Assembly (NCBI GenBank): GCA_021206555.1
Contig: JAJOKA010000179.1
Coordinates: 1 to 43,995, forward strand
Length of the DNA: 43,995 bases
Source: Candidatus Cloacimonadota bacterium
GTDB taxonomy: Bacteria; Cloacimonadota; Cloacimonadia; Cloacimonadales; Cloacimonadaceae
Direction: 5' to 3'
In this document: positions 19,711 to 32,268 of the stretch, in pieces
Numbering within the stretch: the stretch's first letter is position 1
How the letters are laid out: the number at the start of each line of letters is the position of its first letter
Program-made: the position numbers and the translations under genes
Notes under the pieces: generated by a model
Database searches by the model: none
What the model was told of the DNA's origin: nothing
The model's input: only the letters and a program-made list of their open reading frames with translations

Positions 19711-20138
19711 GATTCAGGGGGAGCCACCCCCATCGGTCACGGGTGGTGAGATCAAGATAGTGGCAAAGGCCATATTGGGCTCAGAGCAGCCTGATACTGA
19801 TTTTGAGCTGTCTCTGGCCTTTGTTTCAGCAAGCGAGATGAGGAACTACAATCGCCTCTATCGGGGCAAGGACAGCTGCACCGATGTGCTAAGTTTTGAA
19901 GGCGAGGAGTTGCTTCTGGATGGCCGCAAAACCCGCCTTTGCGATATTATCATTGACACAAATCAAGTGTTTCAGCAAAAGGGTTCAAAAACATTCAGTG
20001 AGGAATTTTGGCTTGTCCTGATCCATGGCCTCTTACACGTTTGTGGCCATGATCACATCAGAACAGCAGACAAAAAAGAAAATGGAAGACGCAGAAGATA
20101 ATTACCGAAAGCTAATTCCGGGGGGCGGAATTGAGTAG
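19697..20138 (+). CDS. ybeY: Endoribonuclease YbeY (frameshift in A6 near C-terminus)
   Basis: MRNYNRLYRGKDSCTDVLSFE; LIHGLLHVCGHDH. Confidence 0.9.
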
Positions 20139-21390
20139 CATAAAACTTTTGGATCATAGCCCTGTTTCTGGCTTTATCCGCTTTTTTCTCCGGCAGTGAG
20201 ACAGCGATGTTTTCACTCTCCCGGGTGTATTTAAAAAAGCTGGAAACAGTGACGGCAGAGCCGGAAAGCTGGTGCTGAAACTCATGGCCAAGCCCCGGCG
20301 ACTGCTGATCACCTTGTTGCTCTGTAGCACCCTGGTGAATATGGCGATATCATCGTTCAGCACGCTTATCGCCTACAATCTGGCCATCGCGAATGGCTAT
20401 GACCTATCTTTGGTGATCACCATGCAGATCATCATCGTAACCGTGATGATTCTCTTTTTCGGAGAGATCATCCCCAAGCTATTGGCGCTATCGATGGCCA
20501 ATGAACTAAGCCTGGCTCTGGCATATCCCTTATCCTTGCTGCAGTTCTCTTTGACTCCCGTGGTATGGGTTTTTGAGCAGATCAGCAACCTGGTATCTAG
20601 TAAACACAAGTTGGAAAAGCACATCGGCCAGCGGTTTACGCATGAGGAGTTTCACAATCTGATCCAGAGTGAATCCTCCTCCGGCACCCTGGAAGAGCAT
20701 GAAAAACGCATGCTGGTGGGTCTTTTCCGCTTTCGTGAAGCTGAGATCACCGAGATCTATGTGCCCCGGGTAAGAGTCACCGCCATCGAAGAGAGCCAAG
20801 CGATGGAAGAACTGCGAGAACTGATCGTCTCCAGTGGCTATTCCCGAATCCCGGTCTATCGCGAGACCATCGACGACATTGTGGGCATCATCTACGTGAA
20901 AGACCTCATCCTCTACCCCGAAAAGCAGAGCATTGCTGAGCTGATGCGCCCCGCCTGGTTCGTGACCGAAAACATGAAGATTCAAAGCCTCCTAAATCAA
21001 TTCAAATCCCGCAAGCTGCAAGTAGCGGTGGTGGTAGATGAGTATGGCGGCACTTCCGGCATCATCTCATTGGAAGATATTCTGGAGGAAATCGTGGGAG
21101 AAATCCGTGATGAATATGACGCGGACGAGATCCCTGAATTTACCATGTGCGAGGATGGCAGTGTGCTTTTAAGCGGGAACTACAGCGCCAGGCAGTTCAA
21201 CCAGGAATTTGCCACGGATATCTCTGTGGAAGAATACGATAACATCGCGGAGTTTCTCCTGGCTCAGTTCAACCATGTGCCCCAGGTAGGCGAGCGCTAT
21301 GTGCTCGAGGATTCGCTGGGCTTCACCGTGTTGGATAGCGACGAGAAAAGCATTAAACAGGTGAAAGTGCATCACTTGAGCAGATCATGA
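20131..21390 (+). CDS. CNNM/CorC family (DUF21-CBS-transporter associated domain) protein, N-terminus frameshifted
   Basis: ALFLALSAFFSGSETAMFSLSR upstream in another frame; GEIIPKLLALS; YVPRVRVTAIE; VVVDEYGGTSGIISLEDILEEIVGEIRDEYD. Confidence 0.9.
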
Positions 21391-22082
21391 GACGGCTGTC
21401 AATAGTACTCATTCTCTGGCTCATCCTGGGCTTTATGTACGCTCAGAGATTGGAGTATCGCATCACTTCCATGGGGCTGAAAGTAGCCAATCTCAGCATG
21501 AATATCTCTGAACAGCAGATCCATATCAAAGCCAGCAACAGCGGGATGCGCACCGTCTTTCCTCATCTGAACAACAGCTATACCATCAGCTATGATGGGG
21601 ACTTCCAGCCCACACACTATCTGCGCTCTATCCATCAAGACAGTCTTAAGGATTCGGTGCTCACGACTTATCAAAAAGGCAAAGCCACCATGTTGCGTAA
21701 AAGCAACAATGAACGGATCAGCTACCCCACTACTGAAGGTACCAGAGATTTCTTCAGTCTGCTGCTCATGATCTGCCGAAGCCCAAAGCCGGTGGGAAAC
21801 TATGTGGTGGACGGAAACGGCAGAAGCTGGCAAGCTGCTGTGAGCGGAGGCCAAATCGACAATCTGAACACATCCCTGGGCAGATTTCAGACCACCAAAT
21901 ACCAAGTAAGCTTCAAAGCTCTGAGTCCGCACAAAGCTCCATACGTGGATATGCTTACCCACAATACTCTCAGCGAAGATATCACGCTGAATATCTGGGT
22001 GAACCAAGGCGGCATTCCGGTGAAAGCACAGATCCGTAAAAAGCTGATGAGCATGACCTGGGAAATACTTAGCATCTCCTAA
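21387..22082 (+). CDS. DUF3108-like secreted/periplasmic protein
   Basis: Signal-like N-terminus MRRLSIVLILWLILGFMYAQRLEYRI; overall DUF3108-like layout. Confidence 0.6.
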   Translation: MRRLSIVLILWLILGFMYAQRLEYRITSMGLKVANLSMNISEQQIHIKASNSGMRTVFPHLNNSYTISYDGDFQPTHYLRSIHQDSLKDSVLTTYQKGKATMLRKSNNERISYPTTEGTRDFFSLLLMICRSPKPVGNYVVDGNGRSWQAAVSGGQIDNLNTSLGRFQTTKYQVSFKALSPHKAPYVDMLTHNTLSEDITLNIWVNQGGIPVKAQIRKKLMSMTWEILSIS

Positions 22083-22444
22083 TGAAGAATTCACTTTATC
22101 TTTGGCTGGCAATCCTTTGGATGGCTTTGATTTGGGTCGTATCTTCTATCCCTGCCCAAGAGCTGCCAGAACTGCGGATTTTGGGATTTGATAAGCTTGC
22201 CCATTTTGGCGTCTATTTCGTATGGGGTATGTTCGTAAATCTCCATCTCAAGGCCAGGCAATGCAAGCCCCGTGTCCGGTTGATCGTCTTTTGCCTGATG
22301 ATCATCAGCGCAGGTCTGGACGAGTATCATCAGAGCTTCATCCCCGGCAGAAGCGTGAGTATATACGACTTCGTGGCCAATGCTTTGGGCTTGTTGACTG
22401 CCGCGACTTTTGGCCGGTGGCTGGTCTATCGGAGCCAAGGATGA
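22082..22444 (+). CDS. VanZ-like family protein
   Basis: LAILWMALIWVVSSIPAQELP, DKLAHFGVYFVWG, DEYHQSFIPGRSVSIYDFVANALG. Confidence 0.85.
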   Translation: MKNSLYLWLAILWMALIWVVSSIPAQELPELRILGFDKLAHFGVYFVWGMFVNLHLKARQCKPRVRLIVFCLMIISAGLDEYHQSFIPGRSVSIYDFVANALGLLTAATFGRWLVYRSQG

Positions 22445-23158
22445 TTAAGGTTCAGGGCATCAAAATCAGTTTGGGGGGAAAGCAAATCCTGAGTGGGATA
22501 GAGTTTTGCCTTCCAGACAACGAGAATCTGGTGATTTTGGGGCGAAGTGGCTCCGGTAAAACAGTATTGATCAAGAGTCTCTTGGGAATTTACCCACCTG
22601 ATGAAGGGAAGATCGAGATTGATGGCATTGATCTCTACACTTGCGATAAATCCCGGCTGAGCAGTATCAAAGAGCGATTTGCCATGGTGTTTCAGCACGC
22701 GGCACTCCTTGATTCCTTCACTGTCTATCAAAATGTAGCATTGCCTCTTTATGAAGAGTGAAAAAGACGAAGAACTGATCATGCGGCGAGTGACGGAGTG
22801 TCTTGATCTGGTAGGCTTGAAACACACGCTTGAATTGTATCCCGCGGAACTGAGCGGTGGCATGCGCAAACGCGTCGGCATCGCCAGAGCTTTGGTATAT
22901 GAACCGCAATACATCATTTTTGATGAACCCGTATCCGGGCTCGACCCTATCACGGCAGCCGAGACCCTGTATTATATGACTCAGATTATCAAAAGCAACA
23001 GTGCCAGGCTGATCACCATTACGCATGATCTGAATACGATTGAGCACTTAGGCCAGAAGATTCTCTATCTCGAGATGGGGAAAATGCTCCATTATGGCAG
23101 CAGTGCCGAGCTGAAGCAGAGCAATGATCCCGTGATTCGCAGGTATTTTTCGTCATGA
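22441..23158 (+). CDS. ABC transporter ATP-binding protein (MlaF-like), frameshifted at ~22757
   Basis: LGRSGSGKTVLIKSLLG Walker A; LSGGMRKRVGIARAL signature; YIIFDEPVSGLDPI Walker B. Confidence 0.88.
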
Positions 23159-23667
23159 AGCGAAGCGGCTGGTTGTTCCTGGCCTTTCTTACCGCAACCG
23201 CGTCTGCGGTTCACATCATCGAAAGCCTGATTATGAGCATGCTCCCTGTTCCCTTTATCCGCGTTGGCTTGTCCAATATCGTAGTTCTTTATCTGGTCAT
23301 GGAGCGGCAGATAGCGCCAGCTTTTGTAGTAGCTTTTGCCAAGTCCGTCTTAGGCGGAATAGCCACTTTCAGCTTGCTTTCTCCGATGCTGCCCTTATCC
23401 CTTGGTGGCGGTCTTTTTGCTGTAAGCATGATGAGTCTGGGGCTCGTTATCCGGCCTCGCTTCAGCATCTTCGGCATCAGTGTATTGGGTGCTTTGGCGC
23501 ACAACGCGGCGCAGTTGATCCTGGTGAGATTGCTCCTGATTCACAATGACTCTCTTTTTGTGTTGACACCAATCCTGATTCTGTTTGCATTGCTTAGCGG
23601 TTTGGTTACCGCATATATATGTGTATATCTAAAGGAGCGAATACCCGGCTTGAAGGCAACAATATGA
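23155..23667 (+). CDS. Gx transporter family (heptaprenyl diphosphate synthase component I-like) membrane protein
   Basis: 170 aa hydrophobic; PVPFIRVGLSNIVVLYLV, LGALAHNAAQLILV. Confidence 0.8.
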   Translation: MKRSGWLFLAFLTATASAVHIIESLIMSMLPVPFIRVGLSNIVVLYLVMERQIAPAFVVAFAKSVLGGIATFSLLSPMLPLSLGGGLFAVSMMSLGLVIRPRFSIFGISVLGALAHNAAQLILVRLLLIHNDSLFVLTPILILFALLSGLVTAYICVYLKERIPGLKATI

Positions 23668-25736
23668 CAAAGCGACATAAACGAGACTATGGCAAGATAA
23701 TGCAAATCTTCGGCATCGCCGTCTGCATCCTGATCGGGATCATCTTAGGTGTGATCTGGTTCTATCGCGACGGTCTGCCCCCCACTTCGGAACTGCGTAA
23801 CTACACCTTGCGCAGCGGTTCTGAAGTATATGACCGAAATGGCAGGATGATCCACCTCTTTGCTTTTGAGAAGCGCAAGCTGGTGTCACTCAAAGAATTA
23901 CCGCCGCACTTGATTGATGCCTTGATCATTACTGAAGACAAGAACTTTTACAAACACTTCGGAGTGGATATTGCAGGTAATATCAGAGCGATAGTCATCG
24001 ACGTGGTTCGTTGGGATTTCTCTCAAGGCGCCAGCACCATCACTCAGCAGATGGCGCGCAACATGTTTCTGACTCTGGATAAGCGTATCTCTCGCAAGAT
24101 CAAAGAGATACTACTGGCCTTCCGCATTGAGCGAGAGTTTTCCAAAGACGAGATCCTGGAGATCTATTTCAATAAGATTTTCTGGGGTGGGCAAATCCAT
24201 GGCGTGGAGACTGCTTCCCTCTATTACTTCGGCAAGCATGCCAAAGACCTCACTCTGGCTGAGTCTGCCACCTTGGTCGGAATGATTCAGCGTCCCAACT
24301 ATTTTGATCCCATAAAACAGCCTGAACGGGCTACCAATCGTCGCAACATGGTCTTGGAACGCATGCACCGAGCCCGCAAGATCAATGATGAAGAATATGA
24401 GCTGGCCATTGCGGCTCCCCTGAGACAGCCCGGAAGTCCAGTGCGCCAATATGCCTCAGATTACTTCATCGAACACATCCGGCTTTATCTGGAAAGGAAG
24501 TATGGCACAGAGCGTCTCTTTGAAGGGGGACTGCGCATCTATACCACTTGGATCAGGATCTCACGGTATTCGCGGATTCTGTATTGAATAACTACCTGGC
24601 AGAGGTGGAAACCAGGCACAACTATCGCCACAAATACTCCGCGGTGAGCCCCCAACGCCTTTGACATCAATACTCAGTATCTGCAAGGCGGATTGGTCTT
24701 GATGGAGAATAAGACGGGTTTTGTGCGCGCGATGATCGGTGGACGAAACTTCCGACACAGCAAGTTTAACCGCATGACTCAAGCTCGACGTCAACCCGGA
24801 AGCGCCATCAAGCCTTTGTACTATACGGCCGCCATCGAAAAGGGCTATACTCCGGCCACTGTGATCAATGATGCTCCCATCACCCTTACCGGTGGAGATG
24901 GCAAGAAATGGACACCACAAAATTATACCAAGAAATACTATGGATTCAGCCGCATGCGCACTGCCCTCACCCATTCCTACAATGTATGGGCTGTTAAAAC
25001 AGCGATTGATATCGGCTTGGATACCATGACCGAGGCGTTTGGCCGCTTTGGCTATAAACGAAATGTCACAGACTACTCTGCGGCTTTGGGTACCTACGAG
25101 ATAACGCCCATCACACTGATATCTTCCTATACCACATTTCCCAATGGTGGACATCGGGTGACTCCGGTCTTCATTACCAAAGTGGAAGATCTGAATGGGA
25201 AAGTGCTGGAACGGGGAATCACGACCAGAAGTCAAGTAACAGATGAAGGTGTGGCATTTCTGATGACCTCCATGCTGCAATCCGTGACCACCTCAGGCAC
25301 CGGTGCTGCTGCCAGAAACAACTATCATTGGCAAGTGGCCGGTAAGACAGGAACTTCCAGTGATCACCGTGATGCCTGGTTCATCGGTTACAATCCTGAG
25401 TTTACTCTGGGCATCTGGAATGGCTTCGACATGAGCGCGAGTGTTTCTTCCAGCGCGGTCTGCGCTCCCATTTGGGGCAGGATCATGACGCAGTGCATCC
25501 GTCTGGATAACAAAGGCAAACTGCCCGCATCCTCGGATCCGCGATATTCCTTCACAGTTCCGGATAAGGTGGTGAGCCGCAAGATCAATCCCAGCTCCGG
25601 CTTCCTATCACCAAACGATAGCGGACTGGATGAGTACTTTTTGCAAGACAATATCCCTCCTGCACTTCAGGATACGCTTCGCTTCAATTTCTACCCCACT
25701 CGCTGGGGCTATAACGACTCACTGGAACTTGAGTGA
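23664..25736 (+). CDS. Class A penicillin-binding protein (PBP1A family), frameshifted ~24550-24690
   Basis: ALIITEDKNFYKHFGVDI, GASTITQQMARNMFLTLDKRISRKIKEI (GT51); RQPGSAIKPLYYTAAI and AGKTGTSSDHRDAWFIGY (transpeptidase). Confidence 0.93.
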
Positions 25737-26900
25737 TAGGCCGCATCATCTTTTGGGTTCTTAGCGCGCTCATCACCAGCGGCGCTATCACCTACATAGT
25801 ATTCGTGATTCGTTTTTACTTTGGCTGGAAACGCTATCAGCCGATTGTGAATCATCACAAGAAACGGGTTTCCGTGGTAGTGGTGGCGCGCAATGAAGAG
25901 GCAAACCTCAAGCGTTTGATGACCTGTCTGCTCTCCCAAGATTACCCCACGGAACTTTATGAGATAGTATTTGGCGACGACGATTCCGAAGACAACTCCG
26001 CAGCCATTATCGCCAAATACATTGCCGCCGGGCACAACGTGAAATACATCAAGTCCGAAGGTCGGGATCAGGTGGTTTCTCCCAAGAAACTGGCTTTGAG
26101 CAAGGCCATAGAGGCTGCTGAAGGTGAGATCATCCTCACTACAGACGCGGATTGCATCGTGCCCTTCAGCTGGATATCCAGATGGTAGCCTGCTTTGCCG
26201 ACGACGTGAGCAGGTGGCAGGTTATTCCCGCACTTTAATTCCAGTGTGGAGCAGAGCAAGCATCCTGCAAAAATATGAACACCTGGATTTTGCTCTCACC
26301 TATATGGTTTTGGGGGGTGGATACACGCTGGGCAAAAGCTGGGCTTGCATCGGGCAAAACCTGGCCTATCGCAAATCCGCCTATCTGGATGTGGGTGGTT
26401 TTGCCAAAATCGCCCATCTGATCAGCGGTGACGATGTGAATCTGATGCAGCTGATGCGCAGAAAAGGGCACAAGATCATCTTTAACTTCAGCTCAGCTTC
26501 GTTTACCCATACGCATCCCGTGAAAAGCTGGAAGCAATTGATCAATCAACGCAGCCGCTGGGCTTCAAACATGAAGTATCAGCTCAGCTTCAACCCGGAG
26601 TTTTTCTTCATCCTCTTTTCCATGGCCTGCCTGTATTGGGGCAGCATCATCATGATGTTTTTAAACCTCAAACTGGGGCTGGCCATCTTTGCCTATCGCA
26701 TCCTCATTGAACATCTGATGATCTCATACTCGCGCAAGCACTTCGGAGTTACGGCTCGCATGTTAAATTTCTACCCCATCTGGCTCTTGATCCAAACCTT
26801 CTTTTTGGTTTTTACTATGGTCTTGGGGCAGTTCGGCATCTTTGTATGGCATGGCAAACGCCCACCCAAAGGAGTGTACAATGCTACTCGTAGTATTTGA
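25733..26900 (+). CDS. Glycosyltransferase family 2 membrane protein (frameshifted)
   Basis: VSVVVVARNEEANLKRLMTCLLSQDYP; LTTDADCIVPFSW; SGDDVNLMQLMRRKGHKI; QRSRWASNMK. Confidence 0.88.
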
Positions 26901-28073
26901 CGATAAACAGCACAAGTCCTTCTATCCCATAGCCCAAACCCGCAGCGTGGGAGACCTTCGTTGCGGCATCCTGAAGCTGCGCCAAAGATTGGAATATATC
27001 TTTGCCGATGGCGATTCCGGCCTTGTCATTGAAGACCGCTTAGTGGATTTGTACCGTGAACGGCATCCGGATTGGAATGTAAACAACCCTCCGGCCGGCG
27101 ACAAACTGTATATCAATTCCCGCCTCATCATCAGTGATGAAGCGATCACCGCCATCAAGGCCCTGACCCCAAATCAGGCTTTGCTCAAGCACGAAACTAT
27201 CCTTGCTCTACGCACCAGTGAATATCTTAATTGGGGCTTTCAGCTTCCTTCGGGGACTGAAAGAATCCAGAGCACCCTGCCTATGTATGAACACATCGCG
27301 CAGTTGATTCACGACAACGGACGCATGATCACTTGGGACTTTGAACACATTTTCTATGACGAAGATAACTTCTTTGAGACCGAGCCCGGAGTCAGCGTCT
27401 TGCATCCCTATAACGTGTGGATCGCGGAAGGCGTGGACTTAGCTCCGAATGTGGTTCTGGACGCTTCAGAAGGCCCCATCGTCATAGATGAAGGTGCCAA
27501 AGTGATGGCCGGAGCGGTGCTCTGCGGGCCACTATATGTAGGCAAAAAGAGCCTGATCAAGATCGCTGCCAAAATCTATGGCAGCACCAGCATCGGCCCG
27601 GTCTGCAAGGTGGGTGGCGAAGTGGAAGGCAGCATCTTTCAGGCCTATTCAAACAAGCAGCATGATGGCTTTTTGGGGCATGCATATATCGGTGAATGGG
27701 TAAAATCTGGGTGCTGACACAAAACAACAGCGACCTCAAAAATACTTACAAAAATGTGCAATACTATAACTACCAGACACTGGGTAAAATCGATTCCGGT
27801 AGCAAGTTTATGGGCTCTGTGATCGGTGACCATAGCAAGACCGGGATCAACACATCCCTCAATACTGGCCTGGTGATCGGCTGTGCCTGCAATATCTACG
27901 GCTCGGGCCTTTTCACGGGATTCATCCCAGATTATTCCTGGGGTGAAGCACAAGCCTTGACAAAATACCGCTTTCAGGACTTTTGCGATACAGCAGCCAT
28001 CGTGAAGAACCGCAGAAACTTAGAGCTTAGCAGCAGCGAGCGCAGGCTGTATCAGACCATTTCCGGAGATTAA
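26881..28073 (+). CDS. GlmU-like putative sugar nucleotidyltransferase with left-handed beta-helix (frameshift ~27710)
   Basis: FYPIAQTRSVGDLRCGILKLRQRLEY; hexapeptide-type APNVVLDASEGPIVIDEGAKVMAGAVLCGPLYVGKKSLIKI; SVIGDHSKTGINTSLNTGLVIG. Confidence 0.85.
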
Positions 28074-28914
28074 ATGCAAGATTACATAGAAGTTGAATTC
28101 CGTAGTGGCCGAATGGGCTACTACCTGAACCCAAACAGCTTACTCATCGGCCCCGAAGACCTCATCGTCGTGGAAGTCGAACGAGGGGGAAGATATTGCC
28201 CAGATCGTGCACATGGCAGTCCCACGGGAAGACAACGATATTCTCAGCAATTCCCGTGTTTACAAGATACTGCGTCTGGCCGGCGATGCCGATATGGAAA
28301 AGCTGAAGAACATAGGTTTTGAGGAAGAAAAAGCTAGCAAGACCTTTAATGATACCCTGCTGCGCTATCCCTTTGAAATGAAGCTGATCGAAACAGTGTA
28401 TCAGTTTGACGGCAACAAGCTCACCTTCTTCTTCACTGCCGATGGCAGAATCGATTTTAGAGTGTTTGTGCGGGAATTGGCCACGATCTTCAAGACCCGA
28501 ATCGAGCTGCATCAGACCACCGGTCGGGATGAAGCCAAACGCCTTGGCGGTTTTGGCATGTGTGGCAATCAATACTGTTGCAGCAGCTTTCTCAAGCGCT
28601 TCAACCAGGTGACCATCAAAATGGCAAAGGATCAAAACCTTGCCGGGAATCTTTCCAAGATATCAGGTCCTTGCGGCAGACTGCTCTGCTGCCTTAATTT
28701 CGAGGAAGATTTCTATGTGGAAGAAGGCAGGGATTATCCCATCATCGGTACCTGCGTGAAATATCAGAACAAACGTGCCATGGTCTTTCGCATCGACGTC
28801 CTCGCCGGCAGGATATTCCTATCCGCTGACGACCAGAATATCATTGAGCTCAACCCCGAGGAATACAAGAAATTGCAGGTGCTGAGCGTGCCTGATATCG
28901 AGCCATGCAATTGA
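28074..28914 (+). CDS. ricT: PSP1 domain protein RicT/YaaT-like (frameshift in G-run ~28188)
   Basis: TFFFTADGRIDFRVFVRELATIFKTRIELHQTTGRDEAKRLGGFGMCGNQYCCSSFL; GPCGRLLCCLNFE. Confidence 0.88.
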
Positions 28915-29928
28915 ATATCTTTGCGCTGAGTTCCGCTGAAATCAAAAGCACGGTTTGCCCCGGCTTTCCCGCTTTCAGACATCGCCAATTGATGCACTGG
29001 CTCTACCAAAAGTATGTTTCTGATCCTCTACTGATGACGGATCTGCCTCAGGACTACAAAGCCTGGCTGGCTCAGAACTTCAGTTTTGCCCTCCCCCAGA
29101 TCGACCAAAGCAAGATTGCGTCTGATGGCAGCACAAAGTACCGTTTACTCCTGGCCGACGGAGCCAAAATCGAAATGGTTTTTGATCCCGGATGGCGACA
29201 AAAAGCTCACTCTATGTGTCTCATCCCCAGGTGGGCTTGCGCCAGAGCTTGCAGTTTCTGTGCCACGGGTAGAATGAGGCTGAAACGAAACCTTGGAGAC
29301 GCACGAGATCGTTGGCCAGATCATGCTTGCCGCATCCCTGAAACCGGAGCAAAGGCTCACCAATATCGTCTTTATGGGCATGGGTGAACCGCTGGATAAC
29401 CTGCCTAATGTACTCAAAGCATTGGCCATTATCCAGGCTGAAGATGCCCTCGCCTTCAGCCCGCGTCGCACCACGATCTCCACCTGCGGGGTCATCCCCG
29501 GCATCACTGCTCTGGCTGAGAGCGGAGTGAGATGCAAGCTGGCTGTGTCCCTAAACTCAGCCATTGACTCCGTGCGTGATGAACTGATGCCGATCAATCG
29601 GCTTTACCCCCTCGCAGCGCTAAAGAATGCCATCACGTACTATCTGAGTAAGAGTAACTTCCGCGTCACTTTTGAATACATCCTGATCCCTGAAGTAAAC
29701 ATGAGCGCTACGGATATCAAAGCGCTGCGCAAGTTTGTGGGAGATCTATCCTGCAAAGTGAATTTCATCCCTTACAATCCGGTTCAATGGTTCCCCTATC
29801 GCAAGCCGGATGAAGCTGAGATAGAAGCTTTTATGGCTTCCGCTAAGAGCTTGAATCAAGCTATCACTCTGCGTCGTAGCCGCGGTGCCGAAGTGAGTGG
29901 AGCCTGCGGTCAATTAGCCGCAACCTAA
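28905..29928 (+). CDS. rlmN: 23S rRNA (adenine2503-C2) methyltransferase RlmN (frameshifted ~29180-29290)
   Basis: ARACSFCATG radical SAM motif; IVFMGMGEPLDNLPNVLKAL; RRTTISTCGVIPGI; LAVSLNSAIDSVRDELMPINRLYPL. Confidence 0.93.
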
Positions 29929-29938
29929 AGGAGTTACA

Positions 29939-30712
29939 ATGACAAGCATTCAAGAAATTGCCAGCAAGTATTTTCCCGGAACTGAGCCTTGCCGCTGTGG
30001 CGGAGCTCACAGTATCTGTCTGAACTGTGCCAAATGCCGGGCTGACGAACCCGATGAGCTCTACACTCCCGGTGACCCTATCGCCTCCATCATTGATGCC
30101 ACTGTGCTCAAAGCCGATGCTACCGACGATGATATCAGAGCCCTGTGCGCCACTGCCAATGAGCATGATACAGCTTCCGTCTGCGTCAATTCTCACTTTG
30201 TCCCACTGGTCAAAAAGCTGCTCACCGACAGTGTGAAGAGCTGCACTGTGATCAATTTTCCCCTTGGCGCCAATAGCCGCAAAGCCGTAAAAAAAGAAGC
30301 AAAGGCCGTGATCGAAGCCGGTATTGACGAACTGGACATGGTGCAAAACATCGCAGCTCTGAGAAGCGGAGACTGGCAAATGGCACTAGAAACCATCAAA
30401 AGCGTAGCCATCCAATGCCTGGAAAACTCTGTGCTGCTCAAAGTGATCCTGGAGACCTGCTATTTATCGCGCGAACAAATCATCCTAAGCTGCCTTTTAG
30501 CCAAAAAAGCCGGAGCAAAGTTCGTCAAGACCTCCACCGGATTTGGCAGTGCTGGAGCTACAGCCGAAAACATAGCCTTGATGCGGGAAGTCGTGGGACC
30601 CAAGCTGGGCGTGAAAGCCAGCGGTGGAATCCGGGACAAGGCAAGTGCTCTCTCGATGATTGATGCCGGAGCAAACCGCATCGGAGCCAGCAGCGTCACA
30701 GCCCTGCTCTAA
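29939..30712 (+). CDS. deoC: Deoxyribose-phosphate aldolase
   Basis: VCVNSHFVPLVKKLL; INFPLGANSRKAVKKEAKAVIEAGIDELDMVQNI; VKTSTGFGSAGAT; GVKASGGIRDKASAL. Confidence 0.93.
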   Translation: MTSIQEIASKYFPGTEPCRCGGAHSICLNCAKCRADEPDELYTPGDPIASIIDATVLKADATDDDIRALCATANEHDTASVCVNSHFVPLVKKLLTDSVKSCTVINFPLGANSRKAVKKEAKAVIEAGIDELDMVQNIAALRSGDWQMALETIKSVAIQCLENSVLLKVILETCYLSREQIILSCLLAKKAGAKFVKTSTGFGSAGATAENIALMREVVGPKLGVKASGGIRDKASALSMIDAGANRIGASSVTALL

Positions 30713-30721
30713 GGAATTCCC

Positions 30722-32145
30722 ATGAAACTGATTGTAGCCGGATATAACATAGATAAGAGCCTGATCGATAGCCTGAATGCAGCTACTGCCACTCCTGAGG
30801 TGATCTCTGCTGCCTATGCCCGCATCTCGCGCAGTAAAAAGCAAGTGGATGAACTGCGCCGGGAAGCACTGGCCGAAGTGGATAAAGCCCGAAGCTCCAA
30901 TACCAATATCATCTTCGAGATGGGACATCGCCTCGGTAGCTGAACACGCGGTGTTCAATCTGGACTTGATCGGCGTTTCCCGCTATCTCACAGAAACCAT
31001 CCAGCGCAGTCGCCTGGTATCTTTCACCGAAAAATCGCAACGCTATGTGACCTTCGGCACAGATTACATTATTCCAACAGAACTTAACCGCAGACCCAAG
31101 CTGAAGAAAATGTATAAGGCTTATATGAAGTCTCTATTTGCCGAATACGAGACCTGCTGCAAGCTATTAACCGACTCATTATAAAAAAGACCCACAAATC
31201 ATTAAAAGCCAAAGACATCGAATGCATGGCCAAAGAAGACGCCCGTTACATCCTACCTCTAGCCACGAAAACGCAGATGGGCATCACCATCAACGCGCGC
31301 AACATCGAAGCGCTCTTACGCAGATTGGCCATCTCCCCCATCGCGGAAGCGCTGGAGCTCAAAGATTTGCTCTATACCGAAGTCTCCAAGATCAGTCCCT
31401 CTTTGCTCCGCTACTTTGAACCTGATGGCTATACAGGCACAGTGAACCCTGATGCCGTGGGCTTTAGCGGATTTTTGCAACAGGAACTACCCTGGCTCGC
31501 AGCGCTTGATCTGGAAAACAAGGTCAATGTAATCTCCACACCCAAAAACGCTGATGACCGTATCCTGGCCACAGCCATCTACAGTCATGGTGAACTGGGT
31601 TGGAAGGACACTCTGGATACCACATACTCAATCCCCAAAATCGCCAAAGAACAGCTTTGGCGGCAGATGTTTAAAGGACTGAAAAGCTGGCACAAGCTGC
31701 CTCGCTGCTTTGAAGTGGCAGAATTTGAATTTGAAATCAGTATGAGCGAATGCTGCTGGGCACAATTTAAACGCCATCGCCAATGCACTCTGATCAAAAA
31801 AAGCCGGAAGTCCCGGGATTGCCGTGCTACCAACCGCCATCCGCGCTATCGGACGCGAGCAGATCTGGGAAGAACTGATGCGAGATGGCATCGCGCTCGC
31901 GGATAGTGTCCCATCCTCAGTGCAGCATCTGCGGGGTTATCTATCCTTAAATGCCACTCCCTGTAAAAGTATATGCTAAAATGAACCTTCGCGAGATCTA
32001 TCATTTTGTCAGGCTTCGGAGCGATGCTCACGCTCAATGGGAGATCCGTGAAATCTCGGACGCGATCGCCGGGATTGCCAGAAAAAACGCTCCTAATGCA
32101 GCCCGAATGCTCTGCGGCAAAAGCGAATTTAAGCAAATCAGTTGA
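30722..32145 (+). CDS. thyX: Long, two-domain FAD-dependent thymidylate synthase (ThyX-like), frameshifted
   Basis: N-half SVAEHAVFNLDLIGVSRYLTETIQRSRLVSFTEKSQRYV; C-half ECCWAQFKRHRQCTLI and MNLREIYHFVRLRSDAHAQWEIREISDAI. Confidence 0.85.
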
Positions 32146-32184
32146 CACAAAGAGCATGCTAAAATCTCTTGAACACAATTCCTG

Positions 32185-32262
32185 CGTCCCTGTAGCTCAG
32201 CTGGATAGAGTGGCACCCTCCGAAGGTGAAGGTCAGGCGTTCGAATCGCCTCAGGGACGCCA
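32185..32262 (+). tRNA. tRNA-Arg (CCG), CCA encoded
   Basis: GTCCCTG/CAGGGAC acceptor, GCTC/GAGT D-stem, anticodon loop CTCCGAA, T-arm AGGCG-TTCGAAT-CGCCT, G-CCA 3' end. Confidence 0.93.
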
Positions 32263-32268
32263 TCATTT

